Shown: piece by piece, positions 17,823 to 26,694 of the stretch | Layout of the letters: each line of letters opens with the position of its first letter | How positions within the stretch are numbered: position 1 is the stretch's first letter | Origin: Flavobacterium tagetis | Lineage (GTDB): Bacteria; Bacteroidota; Bacteroidia; Flavobacteriales; Flavobacteriaceae | DNA: 64,000 nt | Reading direction: 5' to 3' | NCBI RefSeq assembly: GCF_016735615.1 | Contig: NZ_JAERSF010000003.1 | Span: forward strand, 124,001 to 188,000 | The notes under the pieces: model-generated | The model's input: only the letters and a program-made list of their open reading frames with translations | Databases searched by the model: none | Told to the model about the DNA's origin: nothing | Made by a program: the position numbers and the translations under genes

Positions 17823-18129
17823 AGTTATGTAAGTTTTTTGTGAGATATTCTTCACTATCAGAAATCTAAAGTGATGATATCGTGTAAATGGAATTTATTG
17901 AATGCAAAATTACGTAAAAATCTCTAAAACGTTTAGTGAAAATTCATTATTTATAGGTTTTGACTGAGATTTATTTATCCTATAATAAACTCAAATATTT
18001 GATTGATTTTTATAAAGAATTTATGAAAAAAGTGTCGTTTTTTAAGGCTTTACGCATTTGTTTTGACTAAATTTGATTATTGAAATAGCTTGAAAATCAA
18101 TAAAAAGCTATTATTAAATTATTAAAAAG
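17823..18129. other. Divergent intergenic region, no further feature seen
   Basis: AT-rich region between the divergent ilvE and mnmD genes. Apart from the possible ilvE -7 box at 17905-17912, I see no repeat, hairpin or small gene in it. Confidence 0.5.
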
Positions 18130-18792
18130 GTGAAAAGGGAAATAATTAAAACGCTAGATGGCTCAACTACAATTCGTTTGCCTGAATGGGACGAATGTTA
18201 TCATTCTAAACATGGTGCAATTCAAGAAGCGAAGCATGTTTTTATTAAGAATGGATTGTCATTATTCGATAATCCTATAAGTATATTAGAAATAGGTTTC
18301 GGGACTGGTTTGAATGCTTTTATCACGTATTTAGAAGCTATTAGAAAAAATCAGAAAATTGATTATGTTGGAGTAGAAGCGTATCCTGTTGATTCAGATG
18401 AAATCTTGGAAATGAATTATGCAGCAGAACTTGACGCATTGGAATTTGAGAACATTTTTGAGAAAATGCATAAAAGCGAGTGGAATGAAAAAGCAGAAAT
18501 TTGCGACTTGTTCTCGTTAACCAAAAGGAAACAATTTTTTCACGAAATAAACGATTTTGAAATTTTTGATTTGATTTACTTTGACGCCTTCGGATATAGA
18601 GTGCAGCCGGAGCTTTGGAGTACTCAAATTTTTCAGAAAATGTACAATAGTTTAAAACCAAATGGAGTTCTGGTTACATACGCAGCTCGAGGGGTTGTTA
18701 AAAGAAGTATGATCGAAGTCGGATTTACAGTAGAAAAATTAGCAGGGCCTCCAGGGAAAAGAGAAATGTTTCGAGCTTTTAAAAAGGTTTAA
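18130..18792 (+). CDS. mnmD: MnmD-like tRNA U34 methyltransferase
   Basis: 220 aa from a GTG start at 18130, preceded by AAAAAGG, the only plausible start for the full domain. The SAM-binding motif is ILEIGFGTGLNAFITY (about residues 52-67). The acidic motif is VGVEAYPVD, and LIYFDAFGYRVQPELWS is the DUF752/MnmC1 signature. MnmD is the stand-alone methyltransferase that makes mnm5(s2)U at the wobble position of tRNAs for Lys, Glu, Gln and others. The FAD-dependent MnmC2 half is absent here. Confidence 0.85.
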   Translation: MKREIIKTLDGSTTIRLPEWDECYHSKHGAIQEAKHVFIKNGLSLFDNPISILEIGFGTGLNAFITYLEAIRKNQKIDYVGVEAYPVDSDEILEMNYAAELDALEFENIFEKMHKSEWNEKAEICDLFSLTKRKQFFHEINDFEIFDLIYFDAFGYRVQPELWSTQIFQKMYNSLKPNGVLVTYAARGVVKRSMIEVGFTVEKLAGPPGKREMFRAFKKV

Positions 18793-18958
18793 ATGAGTAA
18801 TTTAGAATAATTCTACATTGATTTATTTGTTTTAAGAAAACGTATTCGTTGCTAAAGTTTTTAAAAAAATAAGTTAAAAGTAATATTTATGTTAGTTATT
18901 TGTTTAAATTTGGTTCGAGTTTAAAAAAATAGATAACCCCCGAAAATCTTATTTTATT

Positions 18959-19156
18959 ATGTCAAAAATGATGTTTGATTACACGAAATCAATACTTGAA
19001 AGAGTTAGTTTCGATCCGATACTTTTCTGCAAAGAGTTAGAAAAAGCTATCAAAACACTGTTACCTTACGAAATGGAACAATTGCAAGAGTGGTTACTTA
19101 ATTTCGTTGTCGGAAAACCAGAATTAAAGCCAAGTCTACAGCTAATTAAAGTATAA
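18959..19156 (+). CDS. Conserved small protein, 65 aa
   Basis: Short helical, soluble protein beginning MSKMMFDYTKSILERVSFDP with a conserved-looking core LPYEMEQLQEWLLNFV. A TAAATTTG promoter box lies at 18905-18912 and a terminator follows directly, so the gene is a compact, apparently well expressed unit. I recognise it as the type of small hypothetical protein found across Flavobacteriia but know no function. Confidence 0.7.
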   Translation: MSKMMFDYTKSILERVSFDPILFCKELEKAIKTLLPYEMEQLQEWLLNFVVGKPELKPSLQLIKV

Positions 19157-19159
19157 AAG

Positions 19160-19187
19160 AAAGGAGCCAAATTGGCTCCTTTTTTAT
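19160..19187. terminator. Bidirectional intrinsic terminator
   Basis: Stem AAAGGAGCC / GGCTCCTTT with loop AAATT and a T-run. It lies between the 65-aa gene and the convergent oxyR. Confidence 0.85.
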
Positions 19188-20131
19188 TACGCTTTCTTTT
19201 GTAATGGACTAATGATTTGAACATTCTGAAAAACAATTGCGCCTTTTACAACGCCTGCAATTGTAGATCTAAGTGCATCAATGATTTGCATTTTTAATTC
19301 GCTCTTTGGGTAAATTAAACTTACCTCTCGAGCAGGTTTTGGCTCCTTAAAATTACGGAGCTTCAGTTTGTCGGATTCTTTTAAGTCTAAGGTGTGCAAG
19401 TACGGAAGTAACGTTGTACCAAGGCCTTCATCTGCCAATTTAATCAAGGTTTCGAAGCTACCGCTTTGAATTTGGAAATTAGTTTGATCGGCGTCTGAGA
19501 CATTTTTGCACAAATTCAAAATGCCGTCTCTAAAGCAATGTCCATCTTGTAACAGTAGGATTTCATTTAGATTTAAGTCGGCAACTTCAATTTCTTCTTT
19601 CTGGAAACTAGCGTGATGCTCTGGAATGTAAGCTACAAAAGGTTCAAAGTATAAAACAATTTCTTTAATTTTTTCGTCTTCAAGCGGAGTTGCGGCAATT
19701 GCAGCATCTAGATGTCCGTTTTTTAACTTCAGAATAATTTCTTCTGTATTAAGCTCTTCAATCAAGAGTTTTACTTTTGGGTATTTCTTAATGAAATTAT
19801 TCAAAAACATTGGCAGAAGCGTAGGCATAATCGTTGGAATAATTCCTAGACGAAATTCTCCACCAATAAAACCTTTCTGCTGTTCTACAATATCTTTTAT
19901 ACGATCAGCCTCGTTTACGATGTTTTTTGCTTGACTTACAATTTTTTGTCCTATATCGGTAAGTTGGATCGGTTTTTTACTTCGGTCAAAAATTAAAATA
20001 TTAAGTTCTTCTTCAATTTTTTGTATTTGCATACTTAGAGTTGGCTGAGTAACAAAGCATTTTTCTGCAGCAAGTGTAAAATTTTTATGCTCAGCAACCG
20101 CTAACACATATTGCAATTGAGTTATAGTCAT
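19187..20131 (-). CDS. oxyR: OxyR-type LysR regulator of peroxide response
   Basis: 314 aa. The N-terminal winged helix-turn-helix (MTITQLQYVLAVAEHKNFTL) is followed by a LysR substrate-binding domain. QDGHCFRDGILNLC places cysteines at residues 199 and 208, the same numbers as the redox-sensing pair of E. coli OxyR, in the matching sequence context. It is divergent from dps, a classical OxyR target, with about 107 nt between the starts. The assignment as peroxide sensor is strong. Confidence 0.9.
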   Translation of the reverse strand: MTITQLQYVLAVAEHKNFTLAAEKCFVTQPTLSMQIQKIEEELNILIFDRSKKPIQLTDIGQKIVSQAKNIVNEADRIKDIVEQQKGFIGGEFRLGIIPTIMPTLLPMFLNNFIKKYPKVKLLIEELNTEEIILKLKNGHLDAAIAATPLEDEKIKEIVLYFEPFVAYIPEHHASFQKEEIEVADLNLNEILLLQDGHCFRDGILNLCKNVSDADQTNFQIQSGSFETLIKLADEGLGTTLLPYLHTLDLKESDKLKLRNFKEPKPAREVSLIYPKSELKMQIIDALRSTIAGVVKGAIVFQNVQIISPLQKKA

Positions 20132-20203
20132 GTTGATAGTAATTTGTGATGCAAAAATAAGAAAATATAATTTTTATTTATGTTTATTTTAATAAAGTTA
20201 CTC

Positions 20204-20211
20204 TAAATTTG
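20204..20211 (+). promoter_or_regulatory. dps -7 promoter box
   Basis: TAAATTTG matches the Bacteroidota -7 consensus 28 nt before the dps start. No good -33 TTG is spaced correctly, as expected of a promoter needing an activator such as the divergently encoded OxyR. Confidence 0.55.
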
Positions 20212-20238
20212 TAGTAAATTAGTGTAAAAAAATAGATT

Positions 20239-20718
20239 ATGAAGACAAATATTTTAGGATTACCAGTAAAAGAGTCAGAATTATTAGTAAAAGAATTGAA
20301 TGTATTATTGTCAAATTTTCAAGTGTATTATCAAAACTTGAGAGGAATTCACTGGAATATTCGTGGAAAACGTTTCTTTGATTTACATGTAAAATTTGAA
20401 GAGTTATATACAGATGCACAATTAAAAATTGATATGATCGCAGAAAGAGTTTTAACAATAGGAGGAACGCCTCTGCATACTTTCGAAGATTATATTAAAA
20501 ATAATAAATTAACGGTTGGAAAAAATATTTCTAACGATGAAAAAGCAGTTCAATTGATTGTTCATTCTTTATCAGATTTATTAAAAATAGAAAGAGAGAT
20601 ATTGAACAAATCTGACGAAATAAACGATGAAGGTACCAATTCTATGATGAGTGACTTCATTGCTGAGCAGGAAAAAACAATTTGGATGATGAATGCTTGG
20701 TTAGAAGAATCATTATAA
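20239..20718 (+). CDS. dps: Dps-family DNA-binding ferritin-like protein
   Basis: 159 aa, the usual length. The intersubunit ferroxidase ligands are visible: His38 (RGIHWNIRG), His50, Glu54 in place of the more common Asp, Asp65 and Glu69 (KIDMIAER). Their spacing is identical to E. coli Dps (51/63/67/78/82). The protein forms dodecamers that oxidise Fe(II) with peroxide and store iron, protecting DNA. It is divergent from oxyR, fitting peroxide-inducible expression. Confidence 0.93.
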   Translation: MKTNILGLPVKESELLVKELNVLLSNFQVYYQNLRGIHWNIRGKRFFDLHVKFEELYTDAQLKIDMIAERVLTIGGTPLHTFEDYIKNNKLTVGKNISNDEKAVQLIVHSLSDLLKIEREILNKSDEINDEGTNSMMSDFIAEQEKTIWMMNAWLEESL

Positions 20719-20840
20719 AATATTGGTTTTTAATAAAATAGAAGCAGAATGGAATGAAAATTGCATTCTGCTTTTTTGTTTATGTTAAATTTCTATAAAA
20801 ATCTCTTTGATTTTATTTGTTTAACGCTATTTTTGCTTCA

Positions 20841-21122
20841 ATGAAATTTATAGCTCGCATATTATTATTCATATTTATTGCCTTCTTATCGACCCCGACA
20901 ATTGTTCAGGCGATTAAGAAAGGAAATAATACGGCTATATCTTTTAGTATCGCTGAAGAAGAAGTGCATAAAGAACTTAAAAATATAGTTCATCCTACTA
21001 TTCTTGAGCATGAAGTTTTGATTCCGGTTTACATCGAGAAAAAAACAATCATTTCTGAAAACATTGTCAAACTAGACAACATCTCTCCGAGCATTTTTGC
21101 TCCACCACCTAACGTAGCATAA
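20841..21122 (+). CDS. Small secreted or periplasmic protein, 93 aa
   Basis: Start chosen at the ATG 20841, because MKFIARILLFIFIAFLSTP begins a clean signal peptide ending near VQA. The mature part of about 70 residues has a charged centre (EEEVHKELKN) and ends SPSIFAPPPNVA. No family recognised. It lies just upstream of the SulP transporter gene on the same strand (84 nt), but I see no functional link. Confidence 0.6.
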   Translation: MKFIARILLFIFIAFLSTPTIVQAIKKGNNTAISFSIAEEEVHKELKNIVHPTILEHEVLIPVYIEKKTIISENIVKLDNISPSIFAPPPNVA

Positions 21123-21205
21123 TACTTCCGATTATTTCGAACTTTAGCCGCATTTCTATCGAGATGGGGTAAATCTTTAATGAATAATTTTTTTAGTATT
21201 ATATT

Positions 21206-22852
21206 ATGACAAAAAAAATCAATCTTTTTGCCAACCTTAAATCTGATTTTGCTTCAGGTTTAGTGGTTTTCTTGGTGGCTCTTCCGTTGTGTTTAGGTAT
21301 TGCAATGGCTTCTGGAGCACCATTATTTTCTGGAATTATCGCTGGTGTTGTGGGTGGTATCGTAGTAGGATATTTGAGCCAGTCACATATTAGTGTATCG
21401 GGTCCAGCTGCTGGGTTAACAGCTATCATTTTAACCGCAATTACCGATTTAGGAGCTTTCGATGTATTTTTAATGTCTGTTTTTATTGCTGGATTAATTC
21501 AATTAGCATTAGGATTTTTAAAAGCAGGAAGCATATCGAACTATTTCCCGACAAACGTAATCGAGGGAATGTTAGCGGGTATCGGAATTATTATCATCTT
21601 AAAACAAATACCGCACGCTTTTGGTTATGATGCAGATTTCGAAGGAGATCAGGCTTTTATTCAAAATGATGGAAGTAATTCATTTTCATTTTTGTTTGAT
21701 GTTCTAAATCATATTCACTTAGGGGCTGTGGTAGTTTCGGCAGTTTCATTGGTAATTTTATTGGCTTGGGAAAAAGTGCCTTTCTTAAAAAGAATTAAAC
21801 TAGTTCCTGGAGCTTTGGTTGCTGTTATTGCTGGAGTAGTTTTAAACGAAATATTTGTATCTACAGGAAGCACTTTGGCAATTGCGAAAGAACATTTGGT
21901 TTCTTTGCCAGTTCCAAAATCTTTTGAAGACTTTAAATCAATTATAATTACACCAGACTTCACCGCTGTTACAAATCCGCAAGTTTGGGTAGTTGCTATT
22001 ACAATTGCCATTGTCGCTTCTATTGAAACTCTTTTATGTATTGAGGCTTCTGATAGAATGGATGTGCAAAAACGTTACACAAACACCAATGTTGAACTTA
22101 GAGCACAAGGTGTGGGTAATATTGTAAGCTCTCTTTTAGGAGGTTTGCCAATGACATCTGTAGTTGTAAGATCTTCTGCGAATAATAATGCAGGAGCAAA
22201 ATCTAAAATGTCAGCCATTATTCATGGTGTACTTTTATTAATAAGCGTATTGTCTATACCAGCAATTTTAAACAAAATTCCTTTGGCAACATTGGCTACT
22301 GTTTTGATTTTGGTCGGATATAAATTAGCAAAACCAGCAACCTTTATGCATTTCTGGGAAAAGGGGAAATACCAGTTTGTACCTTTCATTGCAACTTTGG
22401 TCTTTGTTGTTGCGACAGATTTGCTAAAAGGGGTTGCGCTGGGAATTATTATCAGTATCATCTTTGTTTTGAGAGGAAACTTAAAAAGAGCTTATGTTTT
22501 CAAGAAAGAAGAATATGAGGATGGAGATATCATTCATATTGATTTAGCTCAGGAAGTTTCGTTTTTAAATAAAGCGGCGATCAAACAAACATTGGCTGAA
22601 ATTCCAGAAAATTCAAAAGTAATTATCAATGCTCATGATACCGAATATATTGCGCATGATGTTTTGGATTTAATTCGCGAGTTTAAAGAAACAAGAGCAG
22701 TTGATGAAAACATCAAAGTGAAGCTTAAAGGTTTTAAAGAAGCGTACGAATTAGAAAATACACCAGAAAATAGTAATCATGTTACGATTGAACATTATTA
22801 TGATGTAGCGAAAAGGGAACTGGTTAAAAGAGAAGTTGTTAAAAGCGAATAA
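21206..22852 (+). CDS. SulP-family anion transporter with STAS domain
   Basis: 548 aa. About 10-12 hydrophobic segments span residues 10-420, with the SulP signatures GLVVFLVALPLCLGIAMASG and VSGPAAGLTAII, then a cytoplasmic STAS-like domain to the end (about 430-540). SulP proteins move bicarbonate, sulfate or other anions, usually with Na+ or H+. It is followed on the same strand, 114 nt later, by a beta-carbonic anhydrase gene, which supports bicarbonate as the substrate. ETLLCIEASDRMD is another conserved SulP segment. Confidence 0.88.
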   Translation: MTKKINLFANLKSDFASGLVVFLVALPLCLGIAMASGAPLFSGIIAGVVGGIVVGYLSQSHISVSGPAAGLTAIILTAITDLGAFDVFLMSVFIAGLIQLALGFLKAGSISNYFPTNVIEGMLAGIGIIIILKQIPHAFGYDADFEGDQAFIQNDGSNSFSFLFDVLNHIHLGAVVVSAVSLVILLAWEKVPFLKRIKLVPGALVAVIAGVVLNEIFVSTGSTLAIAKEHLVSLPVPKSFEDFKSIIITPDFTAVTNPQVWVVAITIAIVASIETLLCIEASDRMDVQKRYTNTNVELRAQGVGNIVSSLLGGLPMTSVVVRSSANNNAGAKSKMSAIIHGVLLLISVLSIPAILNKIPLATLATVLILVGYKLAKPATFMHFWEKGKYQFVPFIATLVFVVATDLLKGVALGIIISIIFVLRGNLKRAYVFKKEEYEDGDIIHIDLAQEVSFLNKAAIKQTLAEIPENSKVIINAHDTEYIAHDVLDLIREFKETRAVDENIKVKLKGFKEAYELENTPENSNHVTIEHYYDVAKRELVKREVVKSE

Positions 22853-22966
22853 TTAAAATAAGGTGTTTTTAAGGCCAAAGAAATGTCAAAATTTAGGTAA
22901 CTTTACATCAAGTTCGTTTTTTGCGACTATTATAACTTAGAAATTACCACACAAAAAATAAAAGAA

Positions 22967-23602
22967 ATGAGAAAATTTTATGAGCAGTTATTAGAGAACA
23001 ATAAAAAGTGGGTAGAAACTTCATTAGCAAAAGATCCTAATTATTTTGCTGATTTAGCAAAAGGACAGCAACCACCATTATTATGGATTGGATGTTCTGA
23101 CAGCCGTGTTCCTGCAAACGAAATTGTTGGTGCAAAACCAGGTGAAGTTTTTGTACATAGAAACATTGCCAATATGGTTGTGCATTCTGATATGAACATG
23201 CTTAGTGTTCTTGATTATGCAGTAAACGTTTTGAAAATTAAGCATATTATCGTGTGCGGACATTACGGATGCGGTGGTGTGAAAGCTGCAATGGGGCATC
23301 AGTCTGTTGGAATTATCGATAACTGGTTACGTCATATTAAAGATGAATACCGTCTGCATGATAAATACTTGAATTCTATTGAGAATGAAGAAGAGCGTTT
23401 TAATGCTTTTGTTGAAATCAATACTAAAGAGCAAGTTTACAACTTAGCAAAAACATCTATTGTTCAAAATGCTTGGAAAAATGGACAAGATTTAATGCTT
23501 CACGGATGGGTTTACGGATTAAATTCTGGTTTTGTAACCGATTTGAATGTAACAATCAGCTCAAATGATGAATTGGATTCAGTTTATCAATTAGATCTTT
23601 AA
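22967..23602 (+). CDS. Beta-carbonic anhydrase
   Basis: 211 aa. Zinc ligands Cys43, His99 and Cys102 are in WIGCSDSRVPANE and VCGHYGCGGVKAA, with the catalytic Asp45-Arg47 dyad. It interconverts CO2 and bicarbonate in the cytoplasm as a dimer or tetramer. It lies directly downstream of a SulP transporter and could supply or consume the bicarbonate moved by it. In Bacteroidota this enzyme feeds carboxylases at ambient CO2. Confidence 0.94.
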   Translation: MRKFYEQLLENNKKWVETSLAKDPNYFADLAKGQQPPLLWIGCSDSRVPANEIVGAKPGEVFVHRNIANMVVHSDMNMLSVLDYAVNVLKIKHIIVCGHYGCGGVKAAMGHQSVGIIDNWLRHIKDEYRLHDKYLNSIENEEERFNAFVEINTKEQVYNLAKTSIVQNAWKNGQDLMLHGWVYGLNSGFVTDLNVTISSNDELDSVYQLDL

Positions 23603-23624
23603 TAGATAATGATAGAGATAAAAA

Positions 23625-23653
23625 ATCGCCCTGAAAAGGGCGTTTTTTTTTTT
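23625..23653. terminator. Intrinsic terminator between convergent genes
   Basis: Stem CGCCC / GGGCG with loop TGAAAA and a run of eleven T on the plus strand. It follows the carbonic anhydrase stop by 25 nt. Confidence 0.8.
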
Positions 23654-24854
23654 ATTCGTTTTCGTCTAAATTCTCATTAAATGCCGATGGAAGCATTGTT
23701 GGAATAAACTTAATTAGTATCGGTAATAGTAAACTTCCGCCAGGAAGTAAAAATATGGTTAGTGATGGAATGGTTTTGCAAATATCCAAAAGCTGTTTTT
23801 TTACCTTTTTCTTTTCCTTTGCATCCAAATCTCTTGTTGTAGAATAGGCAAGCAAAACCATTAATTCTTTACTCTGAACAATTTCCTTAATTAATCTATT
23901 TTTATTTCTAATGATCAGTTTTACAACGCTATGCGTCATTTGGTCATAAAAATGCTTAACAGGATTTGAATAATTAAAGTACGGAATCTTCTTTTTATGC
24001 GTGGTGATAAAAGTATTGGTTGTGTCCATACTTTTTGTTACAAAATCATCAGGAACTCCCATTGTTGATCCTAAAGCATATAGGAAATACGATTCTTCGT
24101 TTTCTACTACACCATCACTCCACAATGCCATTCCGGCCATGTCGATTAGATAATATTGTTCAAGCCTGTTTTTAAAGTAATCAAGATTTAAAGTTTCTAA
24201 AGTTTCAACCGTAACTTTTGAGAATTTTGAATAACGTATAGAAGCTTCAAAAAGTTTGATCAATAAATCGTCGTGTTGCGATTTTACAGTTTTAGTTTTT
24301 AAAGCCAAGCCAACAATTCCTAAAACAGTTTCTTCAATTCGTTTTAAATATTTTTCAGGAATTTCTCCGTGTTCTAAATATTGTCTAAAAGCTAAAACAT
24401 CAATAAACAAAAGAGCATTCGTTACCAAATGCGAAAAGTTTTTACTGATGATACTGTCGTTGGTTTGAACTCTCTGATCAATAATGTTTTCCAGAGATAA
24501 GGAAGGGGTATCTTTAGGCAATAAAATTTTAAACAAATTAAAGCCTTCCGGGTTCATTTGTTTGTAAAACTTTAAAACTTCAGTAATAAAATTTTTAGGT
24601 TCCGAATTTCTTTTCTCTAAACAAAAAACATGATAGAGTGTATTAAGTAAAGCAACTTTTGAAATTTCGGTTTTAAACCAGCCTTTTATCGGAATCGGAA
24701 TTTGAGAATCTATCGCAATAATATGTCCGTAAATGAATCCCGTTTCTCTCACTTTATAGTAAAACGAGTCCACTGTTTCAAAAGGAATTGCTTCTGAAAA
24801 CTTCTGTTCACTAAAAAATTTATCGATCCAGCCTGGTGCTGATGGGTTAATCAT
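23652..24854 (-). CDS. LETM1-like protein (biofilm-associated type)
   Basis: 400 aa, mostly alpha-helical. The C-terminus (LDAKEKKKVKKQLLDICKTI, then LLPGGSLLLPILIKFIPTMLPSAF) closely follows the conserved ribosome-binding core of mitochondrial LETM1. There a hydrophobic segment of this pattern ends in LPS-[TA]F. The N-terminal 300 residues look like a TerB-type helical region. Bacteroidota members are annotated as LETM1-related biofilm-associated proteins, as I recall. A true cation-exchange role is not supported by the single short hydrophobic segment. Confidence 0.75.
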   Translation of the reverse strand: MINPSAPGWIDKFFSEQKFSEAIPFETVDSFYYKVRETGFIYGHIIAIDSQIPIPIKGWFKTEISKVALLNTLYHVFCLEKRNSEPKNFITEVLKFYKQMNPEGFNLFKILLPKDTPSLSLENIIDQRVQTNDSIISKNFSHLVTNALLFIDVLAFRQYLEHGEIPEKYLKRIEETVLGIVGLALKTKTVKSQHDDLLIKLFEASIRYSKFSKVTVETLETLNLDYFKNRLEQYYLIDMAGMALWSDGVVENEESYFLYALGSTMGVPDDFVTKSMDTTNTFITTHKKKIPYFNYSNPVKHFYDQMTHSVVKLIIRNKNRLIKEIVQSKELMVLLAYSTTRDLDAKEKKKVKKQLLDICKTIPSLTIFLLPGGSLLLPILIKFIPTMLPSAFNENLDENE

Positions 24855-24918
24855 GGACTTTATTTTGCTGATGCAAAGCTATGTCTTTTTCTTGTTTTAG
24901 GATTCATTTTAAAATGAA

Positions 24919-24952
24919 ATAACCGCTAGATTTTGTTAAAAATAGCGGTTAT
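24919..24952 (-). terminator. Terminator after sodC
   Basis: Perfect 10-bp stem ATAACCGCTA / TAGCGGTTAT with an AT-rich loop. It lies 12 nt beyond the sodC stop on the minus strand. Confidence 0.65.
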
Positions 24953-24963
24953 TATGATTTTTC

Positions 24964-25491
24964 TTATTTGATGATTCCTGCGCAGGCAACTCTTCCTCCT
25001 GCATTTCCAGTTGGCTGGGTTGTAAAATCGTCTGTTCCGGCGTGTACAATTAAACCTTTACCAAGAACATCTTTGTTAGAATCTCCACATCCAACGCACC
25101 ATTCGTCGGTAGTTAAAGTGATAGATCCGTTACCTTTTGCATCAGCGGTAAAGTTTCCAATATCACCTTTATGATATTCTCCAATTCCCCATTTTCCATG
25201 TTTTTTGAAAGTCGGATTCCAGTGTCCTCCAGCAGAACTTCCGTCTGCAGAACTACAATCTGCTTTTTCATGAATGTGAATTGCGTGAACTCCAGGTTCT
25301 AATCCAGTGATTTTTGCTGTAAAAGTTACTTTGCTATTTTTCTCAACAAAAGTAGCAGTTCCGGCTACTTTGCTGTTGCTTTTTGGTTCTAATGCAACAG
25401 TCAGAGTTTTAGCATCATTTGATTTGTTATTTGTTTTACAGCCAATGATTAAGGCTGTAATTATAGCGAACGAAACAATTAGTTTTTTCAT
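24964..25491 (-). CDS. sodC: Copper-zinc superoxide dismutase lipoprotein
   Basis: 175 aa from MKKLIVSFAII at 25491; the four-residue upstream extension is unlikely. The signal peptide ends with a lipobox-like LIIGC (Cys18), so the protein is probably lipid-anchored in the envelope. GVHAIHIHEKADCS and GGHWNP hold the copper/zinc histidines, GDIGN and GLIVHAGTDDF follow, and GGRVACAGII holds the second disulfide cysteine and the substrate-guiding arginine. It dismutates superoxide in the periplasm. Confidence 0.93.
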   Translation of the reverse strand: MKKLIVSFAIITALIIGCKTNNKSNDAKTLTVALEPKSNSKVAGTATFVEKNSKVTFTAKITGLEPGVHAIHIHEKADCSSADGSSAGGHWNPTFKKHGKWGIGEYHKGDIGNFTADAKGNGSITLTTDEWCVGCGDSNKDVLGKGLIVHAGTDDFTTQPTGNAGGRVACAGIIK

Positions 25492-25704
25492 ATCTACGGG
25501 CATTTTTAGTTAAAGATTAAGTAAATTTAACATAAAATAACGGAATTGATTAACTCTAAAAGTTAAAAAAAAGTCAAACTATACGTTATAATTTGATATT
25601 GATTGAGTTAAAAACCGAAAATATTGTTTAAATTCGTATAGGTTTTTAACGAATAATTTCTGAAAACCATTTGTCTAATTCGCTCACATTTAATTCTTAA
25701 TGTT

Positions 25705-26133
25705 ATGATGAAAAAGATTTTTACCCTCGTTTTTTTTAGTTCGTTTTTAATTTCCTGCAAATGCGCAAAAACATATTCAGTTTCTAAACTTGATGGAACT
25801 TGGGAATTGAATTACATTTCTGGACCACGAATTGCTTTTGATGGATTATACCCAAATAAAAAACCAACCATACAATTTGATACCAAAACAAATCAGGTTT
25901 CTGGTAACGCAAGCTGTAATTCATACACAGGGAAATTGGTTGTTGATGGCAACAAAATTGATTTTACTCAGCCAATGGCAGTAACCAAAATGATGTGTTT
26001 GGATGGATTGCAAGGTGAACAAACTTATTTGAGTACGCTTCAAAAAATAACTTCTTACGATGTAACTGATGATGGTAAGACTTTGAATTTTATTTCTGGA
26101 GATATTGCCATGATGCGTTTTACTAAAAAATAG
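25705..26133 (+). CDS. META-domain (HslJ-like) lipoprotein
   Basis: 142 aa. Lipoprotein signal peptide with SFLISC. One META domain: LDGTWELNYISG, then KPTIQFDTKTNQVSGNASCNSYTG (Asn and Cys pattern typical of HslJ), MAVTKMMCLDG, and the closing strand KTLNFISGDIAMMRFTK. The domain occurs in envelope heat-shock and motility proteins; its precise role is unknown. Four nucleotides separate it from the following DUF4251 gene, so the two are cotranscribed. Confidence 0.85.
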   Translation: MMKKIFTLVFFSSFLISCKCAKTYSVSKLDGTWELNYISGPRIAFDGLYPNKKPTIQFDTKTNQVSGNASCNSYTGKLVVDGNKIDFTQPMAVTKMMCLDGLQGEQTYLSTLQKITSYDVTDDGKTLNFISGDIAMMRFTKK

Positions 26134-26137
26134 TGTT

Positions 26138-26650
26138 ATGAAAACTACGATGTCTGTTTTACTGTTTTTGATTGTAATTAACTTTTCGGTTTCTGCACAG
26201 GAAAAGACAAAAAAAGAACTCAAACAGGAAAGAGAATTAAAGAAACAAAACGAAATTAAAGCGCTTATAGATAGTCGAAATTTTGTTTTTGAAGCTCAAA
26301 AAACAACGCCTCAAGGTGGGAGATTAATTCAGCTGGACTATAATACTTATTTTTTAAAGTTTAAAGTTGATAGCACAACTTGCGATCTTCCTTTTTTTGG
26401 ACGTGGTTATAATGTAGGCTATAATACTGATGGCGGTATAAAATTTGAAGGGAAGCCGGAGAATATTAGAGTCGAAAGTAAAAAGAATAATACCATTCTA
26501 AAGGCAACAGTAAGAGGTAGAAGCGATGTCTATGATTTAACGTTTTCTATATTCTATAACGGAAGTACAACACTTTCTGTGAGTAGCAATAATAGAGGTC
26601 CAATTAGTTATGATGGAGTAATATATGCTCCAAAAACAGCAGAGAAATAA
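26138..26650 (+). CDS. DUF4251 envelope protein
   Basis: 170 aa. Signal peptide (MKTTMSVLLFLIVINFSVSAQ) followed by a charged linker (KTKKELKQERELKKQ) and a DUF4251 beta-sandwich. The latter contains FVFEAQKTTPQGGRLIQL, DLPFFGRGYN and GIKFEGKPEN. The family is confined to Bacteroidota and has no known activity. It is cotranscribed with the META-domain lipoprotein. Confidence 0.85.
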   Translation: MKTTMSVLLFLIVINFSVSAQEKTKKELKQERELKKQNEIKALIDSRNFVFEAQKTTPQGGRLIQLDYNTYFLKFKVDSTTCDLPFFGRGYNVGYNTDGGIKFEGKPENIRVESKKNNTILKATVRGRSDVYDLTFSIFYNGSTTLSVSSNNRGPISYDGVIYAPKTAEK

Positions 26651-26694
26651 TGATTTAATTCAATACTAAACTTGTCACAAATTCATCTGACTAT

